Shown in pieces: positions 55,801 to 64,000 of a stretch of DNA of 64,000 nucleotides (the stretch's first letter is position 1; each line of letters opens with the position of its first letter). Position numbers and translations under genes: made by a program. The notes below the pieces were generated by a model. It did no database searches and was not told where the DNA came from. It saw nothing but the letters and a program-made list of their open reading frames with translations. The stretch covers positions 1-64,000 of the forward strand of contig VFIW01000091.1 of assembly GCA_006386115.1 (NCBI GenBank), given 5' to 3'. Source of the stretch: Globisporangium splendens. Taxonomy: Eukaryota; Oomycota; Peronosporomycetes; Pythiales; Pythiaceae.

Positions 55801-57128
55801 AATTCCATGTAACGCGCTCCATCGGCCGTCGTGAACACTGGAACCGTGGCTTCGAAACCCTCGCGGGCGTTTGGGAACAAAAACTTCTCCACCTTGTTCA
55901 CGATCTGCGAGACACCCGAGCGGTCGGCGAGCAGCACTTCAGTCTTCTCAGGCTTGAAGAGTCTCACGCGGTTGCACGAGGCCAACGACGTTGGGATACG
56001 GAAAAAGTTGATGATCTTGTCACTGTAAATCACGATGAGCGCAAACCACACGGCCGAGACCACCCAGAGCACGATGAACACCTTGATGATCACGTTGACC
56101 GGGTCAAACCAAGAGTCGAAGCCATCCTTGCCCGCATTCTTGCCCTGGTTGTCGCGGATCACGAGAATCACAGGGATGTTCAAGAACACCGTCATGAGCA
56201 CAAAGTACGCAAACACAAACTTGCCGGCGTATGACGTCGTGTAACCGACTTGTTCGACGTCTTCGACGCTGTTGCGCAGCTGCACTTCCGTGGCGCGCAT
56301 CGCGAGCGATGGACCGTTGACCGACTTGGTGATGTCTGGGGTTTCTGGACCACCACGGTTGTCCAAGAGCTTCATGTTGCCATCGTCAACGACAACGGCG
56401 ACGTTGCCGCCCGCAGCAGCCATGTTCGGCGAGGAGAGCGCGAAACGAGCCACCGCCCAGATCAAGAGGAAACCAAAGCACAGACCGTACGTCACGTACA
56501 GGAACACAAACGCAGGTTCCTTGAACGACGTGTAGCGGTAGTGGCCCGGCGCGCCGGCGTTCGAGCACGCAGCCTTCTCGTCCGCGGTCGTGACCAGTCG
56601 GCACGTGGCACCAATCGGGAGCATCGCATTGTTGTTACGTGGGTTCGGCGTCGACGTCCAGAACACCTTGCTGCCCTCCGTGCCGTCTTCCAACGACGCG
56701 TTCTGCGTGAAGCGGGTGTCACCGCTCTTGGGTGCAAACGTACACTCCTGCTTGAGCGTGATGGAGCCCTTGCTGGCCGCCGCGACCAGGCGGCACGTGT
56801 TGTCCGGATCACCGTACACGTACGAAGGCGAGTCGGGACGGTACATCGAGAGCTTCTCGCCGTCCGGCACCCAGTTGATCTGGCGGCTCTTCTTCCAGCC
56901 CTTCTCGTAGTAGCTGCCGTAGTCGTCGCCATCCGGGCGGTTGTACCGCGTGTAGAGCGCGTACGTCGGCACCGACGCGCCGTCGGCCGTGCCGAGGTCG
57001 CAGCAGTAGAACTGCGGTGCGTGGTTGATCGCGCACGCCGGGTAGTCGAACTGCGACGCCGTGGCCGCCACCTGCAGCGGCGCCAGCGCGGCAGCGACCG
57101 CGATCGACGCGAGCGCTTGGATCTTCAT
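52845..57128 (-). CDS. P5B-type P-ATPase with N-terminal signal peptide and ectodomain
   Basis: A single exon encodes 1427 residues. It starts with a signal peptide (IQALASIAVAAALAPLQVAA) and a ~190-residue Cys-containing luminal or extracellular region. A membrane segment follows (FVFLYVTYGLCFGFLLIW). Then comes a complete P-ATPase: DESMLTGESMPVQ (about 618), FCFDKTGTITKEGLDFRG (Asp about 786), KGSYEKMQSV, SVMITGDNAMTG and MCGDGGNDCGALRIAHVG. The M4 segment reads NPLLPVVITIGQVNAAKRL, followed by QDVFCLNPQRITLCGKV. That pattern is P5B-like, but P5B enzymes usually carry PPALP. P5B pumps move polyamines in animals; the substrate here is unknown. Codons strongly prefer C at the third position (aac, ttc, aag), suggesting high expression. 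Confidence 0.9.
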   Translation of the reverse strand: MKIQALASIAVAAALAPLQVAATASQFDYPACAINHAPQFYCCDLGTADGASVPTYALYTRYNRPDGDDYGSYYEKGWKKSRQINWVPDGEKLSMYRPDSPSYVYGDPDNTCRLVAAASKGSITLKQECTFAPKSGDTRFTQNASLEDGTEGSKVFWTSTPNPRNNNAMLPIGATCRLVTTADEKAACSNAGAPGHYRYTSFKEPAFVFLYVTYGLCFGFLLIWAVARFALSSPNMAAAGGNVAVVVDDGNMKLLDNRGGPETPDITKSVNGPSLAMRATEVQLRNSVEDVEQVGYTTSYAGKFVFAYFVLMTVFLNIPVILVIRDNQGKNAGKDGFDSWFDPVNVIIKVFIVLWVVSAVWFALIVIYSDKIINFFRIPTSLASCNRVRLFKPEKTEVLLADRSGVSQIVNKVEKFLFPNAREGFEATVPVFTTADGARYMEFQHLRYTYDDVEGKFIPGSVVLSDTYDGILADSQGLSTAEHTRRLDIVGRNAIEVEMPSIARSVVDEFFAFFYIYQLMCYYVWYFTDYNWVAGLNTVVIVVAASVNIYAKRGMFASIVKMTHYQSEVTVKRDDTWVTVASSDIVPGDLVKVTENWIIPCDLVVVKGATVCDESMLTGESMPVQKFPVPSDSTDVYSAEGSGKKYTLFSGTKTLASGRDEEILAVVQSTGAHTSRGQLVQAILFPAPIKFKYDEHLKAVFSFLFVFGFVAAYLAMKFLMDNAGLSNTLFAFVYGMFMFSAVLNPLLPVVITIGQVNAAKRLQKQDVFCLNPQRITLCGKVRVFCFDKTGTITKEGLDFRGCVPVTAGATTEFLSEVNDVTVGSLPVLMKYSLASTHALGSLNGELVGNEVEVRMFKSTQWKLIESEGKLPVVQSADGQEQLEFVKRFEFDHHRMSMSVVMKHTATGKLYVFCKGSYEKMQSVSMAGSVPANYTETAENLARDGCYVLGIAFKEIDSLTDAELQAFLSSRDAVEEGLSLLGLIMFRNEMKEDSRDALLTLKKGDIRSVMITGDNAMTGCFIARASGMVEVDSNVVLGDMVMDSKTGTSLVWKDVDSQVVYSSEQIHDLVKFNSSIELAVTGKAFDYLVKMGEIESLLLHIRIFSRMTPAGKVECVKLHMAAGAVTGMCGDGGNDCGALRIAHVGVALSDAEASVVSPFTSKTRSLQSIVDLVREGRGALATSFGSVKYLIMYGLIGIGCRFVMYYNGVFISQFGFMYLDGAILVGLSYSITRCRPQKVLGSERPTSSLVGPTTLFSLVGAWVIHELFLFGGIKYVMGQVWYCPFSPANVNLVHWWELQDSNLGSSLWFLVCWQQMVTGITMSLGSKFRRPVWRNYFLMFYYALLFVVLCILFLGPPTRFTDQFRVASSTNVVTLPDMPLPVSFRWELFGISMANTVTAILYEYLIVLGPVRNYFRAKYHKDVLPLKL

Positions 57129-60100
57129 CGGGTTTTACTTGGGCGCCTGTACACGAAAGACGCGCTTGGGGAGAACGACGAAGATTGGGAAGTGAGCGCC
57201 TGCCTGCCTGCCTGCCTGTGGAAAGGAAACGAAATGCGGACTCGACACGCCAGACGAGCCAGTCAGGCGGCCAGGACGAAATGGATGGGGAAGGAGTGAA
57301 GAGCTGGTGCCCCGTCTGCCGCCGCTGATGTGTGCGGGGTTCCAAATTTGAACACGAGGCCCGGCTCTGGCACCACCATCTGGCGGCGACGATACGCCAA
57401 CCAGACGACATGTGCGTGACGGTTTGGCTAAGAATCACCGAGCTCTACAGTATCCGGACAAAAAGTACGGCGCGAGGCGATCAGATCGATGCATTGGGGA
57501 AGGTGGTTTGGGTGTTCATATCCCAGTTCACATGCCACAATGATGCTTGTGTGACTCCGGCTCATACGAGTCGCATATGGGTTGCCTGTGACGGATTGAC
57601 TGTGGCATACTCGATGAAAGGCTCCTCACCGTTCGTTTTTTGTCGCGTGACTCGAAACCTTTTCACTGGGGCAATCAATGTGCCAGTGGCCCGTCCCTGG
57701 ACACGGTCTTCAAGGGATGTAGACAGATCTGCAGGATCAACACACACTGCACAGCATCCATCCGCCAGAAAAGAACCAATCAAATCCCCACAAAGTGGCG
57801 TGATCCGCAAAAGAATCCCAGAATACGATTCGGAAAACTGAGTCAGGCAACTTGGACGGCGTGTCCATTCCACCACGAGTTCGAATCCTGGTCTGTTGTG
57901 GCAATTTGCCAATCACCCCCTTCCCTTTTTCAAATTTCCGACACGCGTCATAAACATCTTAACGGCACCAACAAGCTACATGTTTCACGACCAGCTGGTG
58001 GGAACAAAAGCGGGGCAGTTTGGTTGTCTCTCTCTCTCTCTGTAATCCTACAACCGCCAAAAGTCCACGGATTAATGTGATTATGGCTCCTTGCTGCTGC
58101 TCACAGCGCCAATGGTAATCAGAAAGCTCCAGCCACCCATTCTCTCACGGAAAAGAGCGATTATAATACGCTATATATTGCTCGTAAGTCTTGATGTGAA
58201 AAATGCCTTGTGGTTCTGCTTTTCCGCCTCTGGACTCGCTGTTCAGATCCAATCATCTTCACTGTCAAATCATCCGTTCGAAAGGGAGCAACTCAGGTCA
58301 GGGGTAGGGTCATGTGGCCGGTGACAAAAGCGAACACTGGCACTAGCCGTGAGCACACGCGCCACGAGAGCCACTCAATCGCGGCGTACCGTATGATCTG
58401 ATCGCTGCCACCGAGGCTATGTGCACATTTGGCTCCCCGCCACTGTACCACGCACCCTCTTTGCGTCGAGTAATAGCGACGCGCTGCTTTTGACAAATAA
58501 ATGCTCTCGTTACCCAGAAAGACGCTCCACCCAACAACCACCAGACCGAAATCACGTCAGCGTCAGATTGCTGCACCACGCGCTGCTTGAAGTGCTCCTC
58601 AGTCCATTTCAACATCGAGCCCACCACCCGAATCCGCAAAAGTGTGTGCACATATCCGCAATGGACTTGGATGCGAATGCACCCATTGGAGATGGAGTTT
58701 TTCATGCTGAATGCGAATGGAAAAAGAACCCTCGGGTCCAGTCCTCATTGCCACCACAGGTGTTGATGGCTCGGGCGAAAGCAAAGCGCTCCATTCTTCT
58801 CATCCTGCGCATTGAAGTGCAGAGGGGGATGCGCCTGTCGACGAGATGTTGAGGCGTCGTCAACGAATCCAAGAGAGTCCTTGAAGGACAGGCCACGTCG
58901 CACGGTGTCAGCTGCGACGTCCGCCAATCATCGCCAGGCGCTCCACGTTGCTGATCTGACGACGCCGACGTGCGCAACCTAACTGTGTGTTGTTGATTAA
59001 GTACGAATACATTGCACCTCTTGAAGTTAATAGAGCGGGGCAGCAACTTGAAGTAGCAGTTGAGAATTGTCAGGTTCAATATCGAAGTTGCAAGAATGGC
59101 GATTTCCATACTTAATACCCATACACTTTCTATATGTCGGCGTGAGTTTCTAGAGATCGTGAATGCGAATTGGTCCAGTCGTGACAGCTTATCTCCTCCT
59201 TTTCTCGCTTCATGGCGGCGTCGTCATTTTGGCGCTGCATCCCTCCATTTTCGCATTCGCAAGGTCCTTCCACAGCATTCGTCACAAAAGCGCAGGTTCT
59301 TTATTTCTCTGGTTCTGATACGATTTCCAGTAAGGCTTTGGATGTGGCTGGTACGTTGTGGCTCACTGTACTCTACTCCAGATGCTTCGTTGATGCCATG
59401 TGAAAAATGAGGGGATGCGCTTTGCTTTTCCGTGTTGAATGCGTGCAGCTCCTCTCTCCTCAAGCTCTTCACTTGACACAAACGCAAACGGATGCGAAGT
59501 TGCGGAGTCCACAATGCGCAAGCAGGGCTCTTAAAGCGTGATGCTGTGTTCAGTACAATGCGTCTCAATAGATCCCCAGAAGTGAAAATGTCATCAATGT
59601 GCGCCTTCCCAGGCTCCCTCCAGTCGTCATTACCTGACCAAGCAGCGGGATGAAACCGTGCGACCGTGTGATGGACAGAGAGCGTGCGTGTATTGTCGTT
59701 GTGGTGATCCCATGTGGTTTCTTCTCATGGTCTCCGATACTCTCGCGTGTAGCAAGTGGAAAACACTGCATTATTGAGATCCGCTACGTTGGGCACGTCG
59801 TCCGAGTGTGTGTGTTATGGTGAGACTTGAGCAAACGATCCAAGTGGGAGATCCGGAATCGTGGGGCGGGGGGGGGGGGGGGGAACAGCACATCGAAAGA
59901 GAACATCTTTTGTCGCCTGACACCAGGTGAGGCATCTCAAATGTGATCTTACCGTGGCAAATGCGTCTCTGAAGTCGAGACGAACGGCGAAGACGTTAGT
60001 TTAGCGGCTTTTCAGTAGAGTGCCATCTCCGCACCGAATTATACGCTAAAGCGCAAGAACAGCTTGCTCCTTGCTCCGAGTCCCACCAAAGTAAGCGTCA

Positions 60101-60196
60101 CTGGAGATGGAAATGCGCCTCTCAGTCGGTATCATATTGAGCTGGCAGACAGCACCTTTTTCTGGTTTATATGCTGACTAAAAGAACGCGGTTTAA
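57129..60196. other. Long intergenic region with simple repeats and a G16 run
   Basis: (TGCC)n at about 57198-57218, a CT run at about 58022-58041, and 16 consecutive G at 59868-59883 after ggggc. Overlapping open frames at 58.3-59.6 kb have no domains. I see no gene in these 3 kb; promoters of the pump gene should be near 57.1-57.5 kb. Confidence 0.45.
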
Positions 60197-63100
60197 CTAG
60201 ATATGGTCGATGTTGACGGTGTTCGCACGATACAACTGACGCAGGTCGTAGTGCAGCTTCATGGCCATGGGACGCTCTGCTGGGTTCAGGCTCAGACACG
60301 CTGTCACCATCTCGACGATCTCACAAGGACAATCGTCGCGGAACGCTGGTTTCAGGTCGCCTTCTGAGACCGCGAGCGCGATCTGCGCGTTCGAGAGACG
60401 AGCGTTCGCATACGGATTCGCACACGCGTCCAGTTCAGCGAGAAACACGCCAAACGCGTAAATATCGGCCATGATGTCGAAAGGTTCGTGCTTCAGGATC
60501 TCGGGTGCGGTCCAGGCGATGCATCCCGCAGCCCCGGTATTCATGAGCTCACTGACACTCTTCGTTGCACCAAAGCCGCTCACTTTCGCTTCCCAGTTGC
60601 CACTCAACAGGACATTCTCGGCTTGGATCGCGCCGTGGACGATCGGTACCTCAAAGCTGTGCAAGTACACTAGCGCCTCGGCGACATCCATCGCGATGAG
60701 CACTTTCGCGGCCGGTGTAGTCGTACCCTCCAATTGACTGCTGTACCAGGAAAACAACTGATCAGCACTCTTGCTTTGCTTCTTGAGCAGCGTGTTGAGG
60801 TTGCCATTGGGAAGGTACTCGGTCACAAGCGCCAACTCGGTCATCGTTTTGCCCCAGCAATAGCCAACAAACTGGACCACTTTCGGGTGCTCCAAGGTCG
60901 AGTGCAGGCGAATCTCTGCCAGCAGCCCCGAGAACGCATAAGCGTCTTTTGCCTTGTCAACGCGGATTTTCTTCACCGCCACGAGCTCGTTGTCTCGGCC
61001 GCGCATGCGGCTCAGGTACACGATAGCGAGTTTGCCCTTGTGGATCGTTTTCAGGATATTCACGTCCGTTGTTTCGAGTCGCATTGCAGCGACAGTAGCG
61101 TCGTCCTCGATCCACGTGGCGTCGCACAGCACCAAGTCCCGAGTGAGCTCAATGTTGAGCGTGTTCTTCTGATGCACAAAGCGTCTGGCGAGGAACAGCA
61201 CGAGCAGGATACTCACAGCGATTCCCAAAGCGAGATACAGCCCACCTATTTGGAAAACCGCACACACAGACGTCATTGTTACATCTACGATAACAGAGCA
61301 GATGAGAACTCGCAACCGTACTTGATAGGTTGGACGACTTGGCCGTGAACCCGTACAGCTCCAAGAAATGCGAGTCTACACACAGAAAACCGCACAAACA
61401 CATTGTTAGTCTCTGGCCATCAAAGTCAATTACGGTCCTCTTCTGGTTTCCATTCGTGCCTGCTTACCCTCGAGCACACAAACGCGGATATCGCCTTCAG
61501 TCCCGACGGTCTCAAGAAAACCATTGCGAGTCGCGCATCCTTCCGATGTGAACGGCGCGACGCGGAAACTCGTGAGCTTGTCCAGGATCGCGAGATCCGA
61601 GCGTTGAATCTCAAAACGAGAGATTGGATTCTCGCGCAAATCGCTGCGAACATACACACAACAAGCAAAAAGCATTGGGCCATGCAACTCGAGCACTTGC
61701 GAGAAAGCATTGGCAACTTACAGTTCTGTCAGACTCGGATGCCACAAGATCCCACCGATAGCTTCAATTTGGTTAAAGGAAAAGTCTCTTTGACGCCAAG
61801 TATACAAAACAACGACAGTATCACGACATGAGCGTCCACCCAAGCTCAGTGATCACAAACACACAGAAGCACGTACATTGTGGATAGCTGATCCAGCGTG
61901 GTCAGATTCATTGGCGACAGCGTCGTGATGTTATTGTCACTTGCAATGCTGGAGTAAAAGGGGAAGCACAGAGCAAGTTAACACCAGCAAACGCATGACG
62001 TTCAATGGCTTGAGATTCACGCCACGTACAGCACCGAGAGTCTGCGCGGGGGTGTGAAGGACGCCCAGTTCCGCAACTGGTTGAACGACAAATCCCTGAT
62101 CACAGCATTATGACTCTTCAGTACTACACATCACAAGAACCAGAGCAACACGGTCGCGATTCACGTACAGCGTGTTGAGACTGCTGGGTAGTGCGATGTT
62201 CTCAAACGAACTCAGGCTGTTGTGCGGGACCAAGAGTCCTTGCAGATTGCTTGCGGCAGTGACATTGATCGCCGTCAGCGACGCATTCGACGCAAACCTG
62301 GACAAGAACAAAAGACCTCGTGGTGAATGAATGGCTTCCATATCCACACAAGGTCGAGTAGAAATGCCACGTACAGCGTCTCGAGTGAAGAGTGCTTGTC
62401 AGTTGCCGTCAGCGTGCCCAACGGGTTGCTGCTCACGTTGCTGCACATACAAGATCAAGAGTGAGTAAGAACGAACACTAGCGGCGAAGCTTTCCGTCCT
62501 TACAGGTTGGCAAGGTAGTCAGTTGGAGGGACTATGGAAGCGAACGACGTGATGCGATTGTCAGCCAAGTTCCTACACGCAGCAGTCGACATTGCTAGGT
62601 CTGCAAAAGGGATTGGGAGATGAGAACTGAGGGCACACTCTACGTACAAGTTCTTGACAGCATAAAACCTACGCGCACAAGACAGCACATAAATAAATAG
62701 ATTATATCAGCGCAACGTTACATCCAATATCATGCCTCGCACGCGAGCACTTAACGCACATGGGAGCGTCTTCGAATACCCCATAAGGGTCAACAAATGT
62801 CAGCGACAGATTGAACGCGCTGAGCCAGTTGCTCGAGAGATCCCTGATAATGGCCACCCACAATAGCACACATACAGTATATATACGAGAGAGTTTGGCG
62901 CAAGCAGCACAGCCACATTGGGTTTGTTTTCACGTACAGTGTGGCCCAGGAGGGGTCCACAGACTCGACTGCCGCGATGCGCAGTCCCGACGCGTCCACG
63001 ACGCCAACCTGCCCTTTGGAATCCGGGACCCAGGACTCGGCGTAGAACGCGGTCGCGCACTTGCTGGCTGCCGCTTTCTTCTTCGTCGCATTGATGCCGC

Positions 63101-63425
63101 TTTTCGCCAGACTCGCCGTCTCGTTCGCCGCGCCGCCAGCCACGCACGCGTGCCAGTTGTCCTCATCATCACTACTAAAGTGGCAGCCGTAGACCAGCGT
63201 GCGCACCGCGGGACACGCGGCTGGTATCGACGCGTTGTAAAGGAACTCGCGCGAGTCGCTCGTCATGGCTGTTGGTGTTGCGGTCGCGTCCTCGTCCGCG
63301 GAGCTCGAGTGGGCATCGGAGTTGCTCGTGGTCGGCGAGTGCCGCTCGTGCGTCCGCAGCTGCACGCGGAAGGCGTCACACGCCGCACTCAGCAGCAGAA
63401 GCGCGATCAGAAGACGGCGCGCCAT
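60197..63425 (-). CDS. LRR receptor-like pseudokinase, 12 exons
   Basis: Exons are 63425-62938, 62843-62760, 62668-62648, 62572-62504, 62440-62375, 62297-62169, 62095-62030, 61948-61877, 61787-61722, 61643-61468, 61375-61322 and 61245-60197, giving 779 residues. All introns are GT-AG and all phases match. Order: signal peptide (MARRLLIALLLLSAACDAF), Cys-containing cap, LRRs (LDLSSNWLSAF, LNLADNRITSF, LDLSFNQLRNW, IDFSFNQIEAI, LDLRENPISRF), a cap with GCATRNGF..VCVLEG, a membrane segment (LGIAVSILLVLFLARRF), then a kinase fold. VAVKKI keeps the Lys. The glycine loop is IHKGKLAIVYLS. The HRD loop is VHGAIQAENVLL and DFG is GFG, so both catalytic Asp residues are missing. It probably senses an extracellular ligand and signals as a scaffold. 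Confidence 0.9.
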
Positions 63426-64000
63426 GGGCGCTGGCGACAATGCGGAGGAGGAAGCGCAGTGGCGCCGCCGCATGACGGAGACGCTTCTGCTGCGCTGGTT
63501 GATGCGGATGGGAGAATGCACCTGTGGCCGCCATTCTGTTGTGTCGTTCAAACGGAAAAGCAGAAAACAAAGACTGCTGAGTTTTTTTTCCAACCTGTCA
63601 ACAATAACCGAAAAGGCAGCTATTACGGGTAGAATACCGGTTTTGCAGTAATGCAAACCAGATGTTATAGGATACACGTAGATTTTGTATTGCGACTACC
63701 GAAATGCTTTTCTTTTGGTATATTGGATACTGTACTTGGCAATGCGAATCAAAGTCAATCAAGCCTGAGTTTCGGCAACGCATGCCTTTGCGTAGACTTG
63801 TGGCACTGCCTACAGCACGACGTGATTGCCATAGAAGCATCTGCCCAAATATCATACAAGACGCGCTCGAGACGAGAGTCCAATGCTGGAAAAGAACTGC
63901 GGAACCCCAGCGCAATACCTGTGTTTCGCGAAAACCTGCATGCAGCACAGTGACTGGAAAATCAACACTACAACAATGTGCTCACGTGTCCACTCCTCAA
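63426..64000. other. Upstream of the LRR pseudokinase; no supported gene
   Basis: Promoter side of the minus-strand receptor gene. The open frame 63651-63953 has no recognisable features and runs close to the window edge. Confidence 0.4.

Noticed and set aside
53250..57299. Long plus-strand frames opposite the P5B pump (up to 604 residues)
   Set aside because: Shadow frames caused by strong C-ending codon bias; His/Arg/Asp-rich with no family features.
57870..57910. tRNA-like B box (gttcgaatcc) near 57879
   Set aside because: No matching A box upstream, and the T-stem and acceptor stem do not pair.

Overview
The window looks like nuclear DNA of an oomycete (stramenopile), probably from the Pythium/Phytophthora group and close to a chromosome end. 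Four things support this. Telomere-type CCCTAAA motifs lie only in the first 4.4 kb. Genes are dense and GC-rich, with introns of about 50-100 nt and GTACGT/GTAAGT-type donors. A secreted transglutaminase elicitor carries a Pep-13-like motif, a family typical of oomycetes. Ankyrin, TKL-like kinase and Crypton-like relics are also present. The species cannot be named from sequence alone.

1-4418 is subtelomeric. A ~61-bp minisatellite is followed by telomeric motifs that bracket a two-ORF Penelope-like retroelement. The element has a reverse transcriptase with no GIY-YIG nuclease, a basic coiled-coil ORF1, and a hammerhead-ribozyme-like fold in its 3' region. A 29-nt 3' tail is repeated on both sides of the element, each time joined to telomeric sequence.

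5-17 kb holds housekeeping and membrane genes: an oomycete-type multi-TM protein, a THH1/TOM1/TOM3-like 7-TM protein, an RMD1/Sif2 (DUF155) protein, TRM61, and a small protein with a PDCD4-like motif. Two ankyrin-like paralogues lie in tandem. 17-21 kb is a gene graveyard with a decayed TKL kinase, a decayed Crypton-type tyrosine recombinase and an ankyrin fragment.

21-37 kb is conserved core: HSP10, guanine deaminase, a PRL phosphatase, a Prune-type phosphoesterase, a CSB/RAD26 SNF2 ATPase, a CENP-B-like HTH protein, the PRP16 splicing helicase and a third ankyrin-like paralogue. 37.8-47.5 kb is one very large WD40/EF-hand gene with a suspicious in-frame TGA. 48-64 kb is surface biology, all on the minus strand: the transglutaminase elicitor, a voltage-gated K+ channel with a Cys-rich tail, a P5B-type ATPase with a signal peptide, and an LRR receptor-like pseudokinase whose repeats sit one per exon.

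Most splice models were built by hand. They were accepted where GT-AG borders, phase and protein content agreed. The 5' or 3' ends of the multi-TM and K+ channel genes remain open.
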